Below, in pieces: positions 15,301 through 26,000 of a stretch of 64,000 nt of DNA (positions are counted from its first letter, which is position 1; each line of letters begins with the position of its first letter). The notes under the pieces are model-generated. The model ran no database searches. It was not told where the DNA came from and saw only the letters and a program-made list of their open reading frames with translations. Origin of the DNA: Gibbula magus (lineage: Eukaryota > Mollusca > Gastropoda > Trochida > Trochidae); NCBI GenBank assembly GCA_936450465.1, contig OW388289.1:75690593-75754592 (forward strand), written 5' to 3'. The position numbers and the translations under genes are program-made.

Positions 15301-16747
15301 TGAAATTGTGTATTTGAGAGTGCTCGAGGTTTTCTTATACTTTAACACCAAAAATTTGGCATTGCAACATCTCACTTTTCCAGCTAATCAATCATTCATA
15401 ATATGTTATAGTTATTTTCAAAAGTAATATTTTTGAAATTAAGAATGACTAATTTCACAGTTGATTTGATTAGGCATATAATTTTTAACCAATCTAATTT
15501 ATTTTCTAAAAATGTTCTTCATTGCAAAATAAAGCTGGCCCGACAACCCAAAACCTGCTAACATTTGTATAGGGGTGGCAACTTTTGGACATTTTCTTAC
15601 TGTTAGATTTGACAAAATATGGGCTGGTTACTTTTCAAGCCTTTTCATTCACTGAGTTTACTAGCAGGAATCATAACTCACTTAATATAAAGAAATAAGA
15701 AAGAAACACTATGATGCAGTGATATCCAACACATATTACGAAAATGTAACAAAGTCTTTGATATAGTTTTAAAATCACTAACATATATAAGTGTGACATC
15801 AAATTTTAAAAAAAACGTACCACCAACTAATGCTCCAATAAAAAACCTGAGGACGGCATAGAGTTGCCAGGAGTTGGCAAAGGCACTGCCAAACCAGATG
15901 CATAGGAGCAGCGCGTACTCGATAAACAGGACCTTCTTGCGACCGAACATGTCTGCTATCTGACCTGTGAGGACTGCCCCAACCAACACCCCAGCCATCT
16001 GGATGGAGGTGATCAGCCCGGGGATGTAGCTCATCGAACAAACAAGTTGCCACTGCAAAACACAAAATATATCGTTTATCTATTGAATAATTCATATTAA
16101 AAGGATGAGTTTGTAACTTTGTAATAGAATTGACAATAGCTTAAAAAAACACTTACGGTGGTCATCTTTCAGTGAAAAGTTGCAACAGTTATTGCAAAAT
16201 TACAATGATGATTTAATCATTAAAACCACTTGCTTCCTTATTTGCAAACTTAAAAGTTATAATGATCCAGTTTTAAATGTGCATTGTATAAAGCAATCAA
16301 GAATACCTCACCTAAGACTGTTCATTGAGGTTTTGGAAAAAGACAAAATCTATTGTTATTATGTTATATTTACAGAAATATTATCAAGACTTAGACTGTC
16401 TACAGTCTAAATTTGTAAATCTTTACAGAAGTAAACGTTACCTCAGTAAGGATGGAAGTGAAGTCGGAGGAGAACGATAAATTTCCACACGGTTCTCCAT
16501 CTGATAAACAGGCTTCTGATGAAGAGTTGACGGAGGAAGCATTATGGAACTCATCTGATGAATTGGATGAAAGACATGTCCATGCTGGTTTGGCTGATGT
16601 AAATATGGGTAATAACATAGCCCATGCCAATGGGGTCTCAAACATAGACACCAAAATGAACACTCGGATTTGATAGGGACCAAAGGGCCGCAACTCTGTC
16701 AGCACTTGTTCATATTCTGACATTTTGAAAGGTGTATGTCCCTTCAA
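9303..16747 (-). CDS. SLC22-family organic cation/carnitine-type transporter, complete, 9 exons
   Basis: A major facilitator superfamily carrier that moves organic ions across the plasma membrane. On the minus strand the exons are 16442-16747, 15821-16052, 15035-15224, 13959-14091, 13171-13271, 12252-12469, 11696-11810, 10227-10299 and 9303-9512. All have GT-AG borders and compatible phases. Starting at the ATG at 16723 (MSEYEQVLTELRPFG) gives 517 aa; an in-frame ATG at 16747 adds eight residues. Family marks are a large extracellular loop after helix 1 with four N-glycosylation sequons (about residues 50-85), DMFGRKK (128-134), PESPRWLL near residue 238, and RNIGVGACS...RIGGIVAP at 424-443. 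The tail is hydrophilic. Exon 1 ends SILTE and exon 2 opens WQLVC, as in other SLC22 genes. Substrate cannot be told from sequence. The least certain border is the exon 6 donor (CCA|GTACGA). Confidence 0.93.
10348..10734. mobile_element. hAT-type miniature element in an SLC22 intron
   Basis: The ends are the inverted repeats TAGGGCTGGGAC and GTCCCAGCCCTA. The 8-bp direct repeat CCAGATTG flanks it at 10340-10347 and 10735-10742, the target duplication size typical of hAT transposons. At 387 bp it is too short to encode a transposase. Inside the ends are repeated CCCGGGTA-type blocks. It lies in the intron between the exons at 10227-10299 and 11696-11810. Confidence 0.88.
10820..11235. repeat. 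Dispersed repeat in SLC22 intron
   Basis: Two related blocks share CATAACTCTGAAAATATTAA (near 10868 and 11047). The stretch ends with ACATAAACCCCCTTGGGTTT and a small hairpin near 11205-11232. No coding potential is seen. Confidence 0.5.
14422..15017. mobile_element. Element with short GC-rich inverted ends in an SLC22 intron
   Basis: ATCCCCCGCCGC at 14422-14433 is mirrored by GCGGCGGGGGAT at 15006-15017. The body holds three diverged blocks around GTGACCTTGAAAATAATGTC and AAGGTCAC. No clear target duplication is visible, so the boundaries are tentative. It ends 18 bases from the donor of the exon at 15035-15224. Confidence 0.55.
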
Positions 16748-16989
16748 TTATTAACTATTGAGTTCTCTTCAATGCATATCCTTCCTATATAGTTGATCTG
16801 AAAAAAATAATTATTCACATGAGAATCTTCAAAAATAATTCATACAATAACATTCCTAACATTGTATTGTTTCAATATTATAAAATGAGAGATAATAAAG
16901 AAAATTATAAATAGAATAGAACATGGATGGCTTTTTGGATCATGTAACTCCCCCTAAAAGGCATAAATCTGATCAAGTGAAAATATAAT

Positions 16990-17455
16990 CTTAAAATGGT
17001 TCATAATCCACAACTACCCCACAAGGCATAACAGTGCCAGTCTCTATCACAGGCAAATTCAAACATTTTACCTGCATTTTATCAGCTTTTCTGTGCCAAT
17101 GTAGCAATAGGCTGATTCCAGGCTGAAATCTCTTACATCAATGGCGAAATCAACTTCCCAATGCAAGGCATAACTCTTGCCAGTCTCCATTACTGGCTGA
17201 TTTAGGTCTTGCTTTAAGATCTCTGTGCTTGGAAATCTGGGCCCACTATGCATGTCAGGTGCAACGATCCACTATCTTGACACAGCAAAGTAAGGGAAAT
17301 ACTGCAAGGCTTAAATCAGCCAGTAATGGAGACTGACAAGAGGTATGCCTTGCGTTTCGAAGTTGGGGCAAAATTAGCCAGTAATAGAGGCTGGCATTGT
17401 TACGCCTTGCGGAGGATCATGATGTTGTGGATAATGAACCATTTTAAGATAATTT
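16990..17455. mobile_element. Palindromic element with a second copy nested inside
   Basis: Outer arms at about 16990-17050 and 17383-17455 are inverted copies (TTAAAATGGTTCATAATCC against GGATAATGAACCATTTTAA). Inside, 17149-17366 is a copy of the palindromic repeat also found at 3621-3968. No coding potential is seen. Confidence 0.6.
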
Positions 17456-17939
17456 TTTTGCCTGGTATAAATAATACCATAGTAATGTATTTTTTCTTTT
17501 AGCTCAAATTCACCCCAGAACAAAGAATCAGTAAAGATGAATTTAAAGCATACAATGGACAATGGATGACCAACCACATAATAATACTATCTACATTCCT
17601 TCTTCTGAAAATATAAATATTTGTAACACTTAATAAATTATATTTTGGCAAAACAAATTTATTTATTCATTTTACAGATTCTTCTAACATGTTTTTGACA
17701 AATTTTAAAGAATAAAAATTCTATTCCCTCTTTTACTGAAACAACTAAAATAAACCTGAATGTAATTTTGTTTAAATTTCTTTTAAATAAATTCTGAGAA
17801 TGTTTTGCTTACCTGAATACTTTTCACCTATGTACTAGAACAAAGTTGCTTCTTTTTTCTCCTGTCCTTCGACATTTTGCCCCCAAAAATCCTTAAACCA
17901 AGGCATTAATTTCGCTTGGCCTTAAATTTAAAATAATTG

Positions 17940-17952
17940 TCACACACACACA

Positions 17953-17999
<47 letters not shown>
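17940..17999. repeat. Compound (CA)n/(TA)n microsatellite
   Basis: A short CA run is followed by about 20 TA units and a short CA end. Confidence 0.95.
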
Positions 18000-18002
<3 letters not shown>

Positions 18003-18241
18003 GTTTATAGAAAGGTTAATTTAAATGATGAGTTGTTAATCACTGACTTTGAAATTTCTGTCCCCCAAATATTCCATTCACACACTGACTGACAGCCACA
18101 GAAAAGAGACATCTGCAAATGGACCCTCTGTCCAAAGAAAGCAGTATTGGGTAAACTTAAGCCAGTGCATTCATAAAGTGTTGCTAAACTTTGTTGCCAG
18201 TGGTTTGGTTTACAATGTGCAAGTCAACCACCATGCTTTGC

Positions 18242-18442
18242 ATCAACTTCCCAATGCAAGGCATAGGATTTAGGCCTTGCAGTATTTCCTTAAGAAATCT
18301 GTGTTTAGAAATCCAGGCCCGCTATGCATTTCCAGTGCAGCGATTCACTGCCTCGACACAAGAAAGCTAGGGAAATACCGCAAGGGTTAAATCAGCCAGT
18401 AATGCAGACTGGCAAGAGTTATGCCTTGCGTTTGGAAGTTGG
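18242..18442. mobile_element. Palindromic repeat, copy C
   Basis: Begins ATCAACTTCCCAATGCAAGG and ends TTATGCCTTGCGTTTGGAAG TTGG, the same inverted ends as the copies at 3621-3968 and 17149-17366. It contains AGCCAGTAATGCAGACTGGC. Confidence 0.7.
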
Positions 18443-18499
18443 CTTTGCATCAGAAAATGGGAAACACCGTTAATATTTCTGTCCTATAATTGGAGTCAG

Positions 18500-19679
18500 A
18501 AAAATCATACATTGGACCTATATTTTTCAATGATTTTTGGAAATGTTTTCTCTTATTTTTAACAACATGTTAGTAACGTCACTTCCCCATTGCAACCATT
18601 ATATAAGCAGACCTAAGGGGCTGAAAAAAAGGACATACCTCAGTAATAAATTAACCGTTTTGTTAAATAATGTTGCATCCAAAATATTGTGTACGTGTTG
18701 CAGAGTTGATTTCCTGTTTCCATGTAAATTTTCAGTGAAATATTTTGAAAATTGAGGAAATTAAAGAGCCATCACGGATGTTGATGAAAATATCAAAAAA
18801 ATTCCAAAAATCTATCTCCGTGAAATAAACACACTTAATTTTTCCCTAATTTTCCCAACTTAAAATAAGCCGAGAAATTGCATTAATTAGTAAAGGTGTT
18901 TTCCAGTCTAAATATAGATCCAGTCTATTATTTTCAAGCGCAAAGCATTATGGTCTAGCTCACACACAGTAAACAAAGACACGAAAGAATAACAAAAAAT
19001 ATGAGCAATGAAAGAAATCGAAATATATAATTTCTTGATGGTTATTTATTTACCATTTCATTTAATTATGTAATTTCTACAGATATTGGAATAATTGTTT
19101 TACCCAACTGGGTATTTTACTTGAATTTTATAATTAATGAAAGTAAAAATGTGTCATAATTTGCTGGTCTTATCTCAATAAAAAGAACATTAAACAGGAA
19201 ATAATTTTTATATTCTCAGGACATTTAGAAACATAGTTTGTAAAGCAATCGTCACATTCAGTAATGTGTGACAAGGGTACTTTGCAAGAGAGACACGTGC
19301 AGCACGTGCAGCACGTGCAGCACATGGGTTGTTATGGCGACTTGCGCTAGAGACGAGCCTTCACGCTTCGGAAGCGCTTGCTGTTTGTGTAGTACGTATT
19401 ACGCAAAAAAGGGGACTCTGTTTATATACGTCAGATACCCGTAGCGCGCGCTAGTCGAAGTGATACTTCTCTTTGAAACCAAATTGCAATACATTGTCGT
19501 GATATGAAAATTACTTAACATATGCCATGTTGTAGATAAAACATTTCTCTGGCGGATGAAGTTATAAGTATATTTTCCAAAAATTTGAAACACTAACATC
19601 CGTGATGGCTCTTTAAAATTATCTATGCTACACTGAAATAACATGGGACCTTATGGGAAAACGGCGATTCTTGCAACAC
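18500..19679. mobile_element. Second copy of the 5.2-5.6 kb element, split by a TTAA-flanked transposon
   Basis: The parts 18560-18764 and 19613-19679 together match the element at 5198-5591 in reverse orientation (TAACGTCACTTCCCCATT, ATATAAGCAGACCTAAGGGG, TTCAGTGAAATATTTTGAAA, then CTACACTGAAATAACATGGG and GATTCTTGCAACAC). The outer left part is diverged. The piece in between is the 848-bp insertion listed next. Confidence 0.75.
18765..19612. mobile_element. Non-autonomous TTAA-flanked element, nested insertion
   Basis: Terminal inverted repeats AGAGCCATCACGGATGTT and AACATCCGTGATGGCTCT are each flanked by TTAA (18761-18764 and 19613-19616). Removing the element and one TTAA restores the sequence of the uninterrupted relative near 5264 (AATTAAAATTATCT). 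TTAA duplication is typical of piggyBac-type transposons; a TA duplication with ends one base longer on each side cannot be excluded. No transposase frame is present. The inside includes a 9-bp GCAGCACGT-type triplication near 19298-19324. Confidence 0.85.
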
Positions 19680-20184
19680 TTTCGTCTTTTGGCACTGTGC
19701 TGTATAAAGAGCATTTTTGGTGACAGAAGACTGAGAAGTTTCAGTCTAGTCTCAACTTAGTTCAGATAGTCTCAACTAAGAATAAGATCTCAAACGGTTG
19801 AACAATACCAACAAAAGTCTGTTCTACCTCTAAACAGCTCGTCCAACGCTCACAGCAGAACTGCTCAAACGTATTGACTGCCTGCCTTATAAACCAACAG
19901 CAGTGCTCCTAAAATAGAAAGCGCTGTCAGTGTCATGCCTTTGTCAGCATAATTATAGAAATATTTCGCAATAACTAAACTTCTTGCATGAAAACAATTA
20001 TAAGACAGTATAATAAATATCTATTTTTTTAACAGTATATAAACAATGAGTTATGAAAACTATCATTCAAGGTTTTTTTTAACTACACTGAATCAACACT
20101 GAAGTTGGCCTGATTGTTTACAAACATTGCCATGCGTTTCATGTAACCGGAAGTTACTATAACGGTTATTTGCCCTTTGAAGGA

Positions 20185-20276
20185 TATAAAAGTGGAATAG
20201 GAAAAGATACGAAACAAAGACTATTTCGATTTCGTCATTTACATTTTTTTGTCAGTTTCGAACAATAAGGAATAAG
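20185..20276 (+). promoter_or_regulatory. Candidate promoter and short non-coding leader exon
   Basis: TATAAAAG at 20185-20192 is followed about 30 bases later by a possible start near 20216 and by a splice donor, AATAAG|GTAAAC, at 20276/20277. The leader contains no ATG frame of note. It could be the first exon of the dolichol kinase gene downstream (coding from 23097, with a possible acceptor ending TATTAG at about 23080). No transcript evidence is available. Confidence 0.35.
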
Positions 20277-20289
20277 GTAAACCTTTTCG

Positions 20290-21738
20290 ATATTTCTTTT
20301 ATGCAATGAAAATTGAATACTCTATAAATGACATTCAAAATTGAAAAAGCATGTTTAGCATACTCCTGCCCCATGAGTCATGCATGGTTATGTAAAACAT
20401 ACATTAAGAGTCTGTAATAAAGTCTAGGACATTATTCATCAAGTCTATATAAACTGAATGTATATATATATATATATACAACTGATAGCTTATAAATAAC
20501 TAAAATCTAATGGATGAAGGTAATTAGTAAAGTTTATGGACCAATTTTTAGTTTAAGCATTTGTAAGAGGTAAGAAAATCTATTTTCATGGAACATGGAA
20601 CTGACCTAGCTGGAAGTATCCAACTATAGTATCTTCCACGCGATGGGCAATTTCAGCAAATACCACATTCAACGTACATTATAAGAAGAAATGGCGTGAG
20701 TATGGATTTAATGGGGAAAATGAATTAATGAAAATGGCCCACGCTCATATAACAGCTGTCACACTAATTAAATGATAGCCTATTCCCAACCTACGAAGGT
20801 CTGTACAATTAATTGAAGTAAATCACTGAAATAGGAGGCCCGACGCCATTCACAGTTAGATGAGTCTCTCCATGTTGGTTTTTATTTATTTTGTTGCAAA
20901 AGTAATTTCGTTGCAGAAGTAACAACCGTAATAAAGCTCAACCAAGGAGTTTGCTGAATGTCCAAATATTTGTATTCCCCGAGCGAAATCAGAAATGACA
21001 AAAACAAACGATTGCGACATTAAACTGTATTTATCGCCGTTACAATGGTACATGTAAGCCTAGCTGCCTCGCGGAAATCTAAGTTTCAACATGCTGTAAG
21101 CTATCCCGCTAGAGTAATAAAGGGGAGTTATACACAAAAAATTAAACTTCATTCCATACGAAAGTTTTTGTTTTATTTAACTCGTGAACGATTTGGTATC
21201 AAACTCGCTTTTACTCGTTTTATACTAAATCACATTGTACTTACATTTATAGTTCCTGTATGTTATATTCTTGATTTCATTTATTCAAATCAAATACAGA
21301 ATTATAATGAATCATATACTTGGATTATATATGCAATGTGTCAGAAATACAAGTCAATATTGAGCTTTGAGTCATGTTAACACAAGACTAGAACAATGAA
21401 TTAGACTCACCTAGTGCAGAGCGTAAACTTACACATGCACAGAGGGTAATGAGCCCCCAAATACTAGCTTGCAATACAGTGCAAAGGTTGTTGCTCGTCT
21501 GTGTATAAGTTATATTTAGTGCGTGAACTCTAGTTGCTCCCCTGACAGCAGAAATATTTACTACATGCAAACGGTAAGACTTATTATAGATCTGCACTGT
21601 ATTTTGGGAGGATAAAAGGATTTCCATGAAAATAAAGCAAACTAAAACATTACAAGATAAAAATCACTATTGAGAATAGTAAATCTATAACAAGTATTTA
21701 TTGTTTAACTGTTAAACATTTTTCGTCGTTTTAGTTTG
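20290..21738. other. Intergenic, no gene seen
   Basis: AT-rich sequence with a (TA)n run near 20460-20478. The open frames here, including one at 21045-21380, show no recognisable domain and no splice-linked continuation. Confidence 0.4.
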
Positions 21739-22095
21739 TTAAACGGGCTGTAGGACGTTTGCTAATGGAAATAAAGAGATCTCACAAAATGGAAATGAAA
21801 TGTTACCAATTGCAAAACAATCCTTCTCAATCAGTAAATAGTTCTAAAAACGAATGGTTATGTTTCGGTTCCCATCCTCGAATTACTAAACGGTGTTCAC
21901 ACTAAATGGCCGCGAGTAAGTTTCGTTTTATACATGACACGTTTTCTACGACTATGGATAATCGGATCGTGTAATCGGTTGTTTTACTCGCTTAAAGTAA
22001 AGATATAGGCCGACTGCATAAACCTTTATTATAAACGGCAAATTTGAACAAATAAAACAAATGCAAAATACGTGCTACAGTGTGACAGTCTGTGT
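21739..22095. mobile_element. Diverged copy of the TTAA miniature element family (AGGGGCAGTAGCAC family)
   Basis: Shares with the 49.1 and 61.2 kb copies the internal blocks ATGGCCGC, CGACTATGGATAATCG, GTTTTACTC.CTTAAAGTAAA and the end GCAAAATACGTGCTAC. The left end TTAAACGGGCTGTAGGACGT is a mutated version of the family end. Confidence 0.65.
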
Positions 22096-22600
22096 ATAAT
22101 GTTTTGAAATGCATTTCCATAAATGTAATACGTTGATGACTTTATAACATAAATAGATAACATAAGAAAACCATTATACTTCACTGTTGTCAGATCCGAA
22201 CAGTTCGCATACCTTAGTTTTGTAACCACGGTCTTCAGTGTTAAACACCAATTATTGTTGATGTTATTTTATTTCTGTTTAAAATATTCAAGCTGTCGTT
22301 TTAAACCTAATGCTTTTCAAATATTGTTTTTACATTCGTTTCTACAAGAAGTATAAAATTCCTCTAACAACAAGTCGACACTTGAAGAAAAGGAGCGAAG
22401 GTGTAGCCCAAATTTCATCAAGTTTTGTTGAGCAAGAAGGCGTGAATTCCAATCGTCGTAATGAGTAATATTTTCAAAATTCAAAAATGTAGATTTTTGC
22501 AATCATATAGGTTTATATTTGATTTTGGAGCTTAGGCCTATATATTCGAAATTTGAAAGTGAAAAATATAAAGATTTTAGATAAATATCAGGTTTATAAT

Positions 22601-22712
22601 TAACGCCGCTTTCAAGAACATTTCACCAATATCATGTCTGGTAGTATTATTGCAGGGAGAAAGCCCGCAACTTTATTGTGGCTCTGCATTGCGATGAAAC
22701 CTGTGAGCATCG
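22601..22712 (-). mobile_element. Diverged SINE fragment, reverse orientation
   Basis: Contains AACGCCGCTTTCAAGAACAT and TGCAGGGAGAAAGCCCGCAA, the reverse complement of the 3' half of the SINE at 6394-6677. It is clearly older, with many substitutions. Confidence 0.75.
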
Positions 22713-22782
22713 GCTGTAATTAGTGAACAACACTTTGTGTCTTTAATATCAAAGCGGGGATATACATCCTAAATCAAATAGA

Positions 22783-22887
22783 ATAAAGGTTTATGCATTT
22801 GTCCTTTACCTTATATGTCATATAAGCGAGTAAAACAACCGATTACACGATCCGAATATTATCCATAGTCGTAGACAACGTGTCATG
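22783..22887. mobile_element. Partial inverted copy of the TTAA miniature element
   Basis: Reverse complement of part of the copy at 21739-22095: GCGAGTAAAACAACCGATTA, CACGATCCGAATATTATCCA and TAGTCGTAGACAACGTGTCA. The two copies form an imperfect inverted pair about 0.7 kb apart. Confidence 0.7.
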
Positions 22888-23096
22888 ACATTGTATATAT
22901 ATATTACAATGTTTATTTATTCACCGATTTCGTTTAGATTTGGAATATAGGCTCATCTTATCCTCTATAAACACTATTTTATTGCAAAGATTTAAATTTA
23001 GCAATTTAGCAAACTTATTTGAACCCGTGTGTTCAAGCTGATTTCGTGAATTTTAAAAATACGCAACTGACTGGATATTAGCTTTACTTGAAGAAA

Positions 23097-26000
23097 ATGG
23101 CCGCTATCTTTAGTCACCGATCGTCGACTGATTATAGGAATATGGCGTACATAGACTTATCGTAAATGGTTGGTGATTTAAAAGTGACTTGAAGCGACTC
23201 GCATTTATCATGCATTTAAAAAACAAGGACTTTACTCATAATCATTGCCGTAATTTAAAAATAGCGAATCGTATGAGAAGGATATGACCTCATACATTGG
23301 ATGCGTTCGAGCGACATGCTTTCTAGTCGTAAACAACATGTTTATTGTATGGCTTTCACTCTGGGTATCTGAACTTAAGCATGTCCAATACCCAACATCT
23401 AACAGTGTATACACTGTAGATACAAATAATCCTGCTCATTCATATAGAAACACAGTTTTTTTTTCAAAAATTCTACATAGGGCCTACTTCATATTGGATA
23501 TTTTCAATTTCCTTTTACCATGTCGTGAAATCATTTATTTGCTGTAACCACGGACTTAAATGTAATTTAGTCCGTGCCTGATGCATTTACGTGCGCTTTT
23601 CAAATACAATTTGAAAAAGGCATACATGTTATGCACCTTTTGGTGAAGATGGAAGTCATGGTCAAACCTCAGTCTTATCAAAATCGACCCTGTTTCCATG
23701 AATAAAATCTGTAAAATAGTGCATAACGGGAAACGGACCAATTATCATGATAAATTCTTGCGAGGAAACCTGAGTTTGTGTCGCGTGGAATCAGGGACTC
23801 TCTAGTAGAGTCCATGGCTAGATGCACTATTTTGCTACTCTTTTCGCTCCGAAAACGATCTATTTTAATCAGACTGAGTCAAACATTTTATGCAACCAAA
23901 TAAGTAAAACAACATCGTACAGTTATCACGAGATAGATTTTACAAACATTTAAACGAATAACTCCCTTTGTTTATTTCATTTGATGACGGTTTCATGTGG
24001 ATTAACTCTGCTATTCGTCAATATTTACAGGAAGGCGCATCATTGGCTGACCATAGAAATCGCCATGGTTACCTTGTTACAATCTGAGGTTATGGTAGTA
24101 GCAGCCTCTGGGATATATGTGCTATATCACACCTGTACCACGTTATCATTGGATGTATCTGTGCCAATATTAGGTGAGGTCTATAATTATGTTTCAATAA
24201 TACCCACCGATGTCATTGAACTTTTATATGATCAATACTATTCTGGATTGAAGGTTGTCATTTAATATGTATCTAATTTTAATGATTGGAATCGCAATCA
24301 TATTGGTAACAATATCCAATAAGATTTGAATAAGAAAGTTAAAAAAGAGGATCTTATAAATATGATGCGTATCTAATGCCTAATTCAATGTTTTTTAAAC
24401 TTTTTGAGTGTCAATCAGATATATGTAGAGTCCTTGTACACTATTGTTCGCATTTATGCTACATTTGCAGTGTGTCTTGCAAGTCAGTTTGGAGCCTTGA
24501 CCATACAGACTTTACACGATGACTTTAGTCCGGCTATCAGAAAACATTTCAGGTAGTATTGGATGTTTTTCTATCATTCGTTGATTAAAACCACGTTTAT
24601 TAGTATAGGGATAATGTCTTCAAGGGATCGCAGCATGTTTTCTAATGGAATTAATGAGATCTCACATAAGGAAAAACACTAACGATCCTCGTCAATCAAT
24701 AAATAGAGTCCTACAAACGAATAGATATGGTTTGTTTAAGTAACACGGATCCTAACCCAAACATAAAGTTATTAATAGGTTATTAATATAAATGCTTGTT
24801 ACCAGTTTTCGTTTTGTAGGTGACACTGTTTTCAACGAATACCCGATAATTGGGTGGGTACTGGGGTATTCTACCCTCTTAAGCAAAAGTTCAACATATA
24901 GAATGCAAAACAACGTGCCTTTAGTTTAATGTTTTTAAACGTTTATCACGTTTGAATAAAAATAATTATAGTACCAACTTATTTCAGATGGTCACTTGCG
25001 GTAACATATATGTTGCTGTAGAGAACAATAAACGAGAATTACTCATTCAGAGGACACAGCAAATGCTAGTTGCGTATAGTATTCAATATTACAACATGTA
25101 TGATTCGAATCTACAATAAAGTATATATTTTCATATGAAGGCGATTGTGATACTAACACATATGAATGGAGTCTGACTTCCTGTTTACAGATCAAGAGCG
25201 GACCCAGGTCACCTATGTTCTATCTTGGTACCGTTAGCAATTGTAGCCAGCACTGTAAACATGATGAACAACACAGAGGGAGTAGACACTTGTGAGTATA
25301 ACTTGTATGACGTCTACCTACACGATTCGTTACAAGTATAAGCAACAAAAACGTCATAGCCAACATTCAATATTTCAGTATCATATGGATCTTCAATATT
25401 TAAACTATGGGTTGCCCTTAACATTTAGCTCACCATTAAGCCAACTGGGCTCTTTGCGTTAGCCGTCTGGCGTCCTTTGTCCGTAAAGTATAAAGTTCAC
25501 TACTTCTCCTTCAGTACTAATGCTCATATTTTGAAGGGAGTTACCGTTCATCTAGGGGATAAACGTTTGTGCTCCTTCAAATATGTGCGTGACAGATATT
25601 ATTCCTAAAACCTAAAAATTACTTCTCCGAAACTAGTCTACCTCTGGAAGATAATACATGCTTCCGTTCTTTGGACTTCTATTTTAAGGCGTTTTCATGG
25701 AAATGCGTCTTCATTTTGTTTCTTTAGTAAAACTCGAAATGCCTTTTAAGATGTGCTTTAGGGATTTTCAACATTCTGTGGATTTCCTTTCCATAGAAAT
25801 GCAACCTACACTTTTGCTTCCACTCCAGAACAGATTCAACAGAAACTTGAAAACTGTAACCCTAGTCTTGTTTTCGTGATTTTTTAAACCAATGATTTGA
25901 ATATTTTAAGAATAATATCAACAAAGACATGCGAGTGATGAAGGATAACTTAGGATTCATTAAGATATAAAGCTCAATAATCACTGTACACTTTATGTTT

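Noticed and set aside
19298..19324. GCAGCACGT triplication as a possible regulatory array or CRISPR-like repeat
   Set aside because: Only three 9-bp units without spacers inside a transposon; too short to claim function.
23284..23547. 87-aa frame upstream of DOLK exon 2
   Set aside because: No family similarity and no donor in suitable phase for DOLK exon 2; the frame at 23097 fits better.
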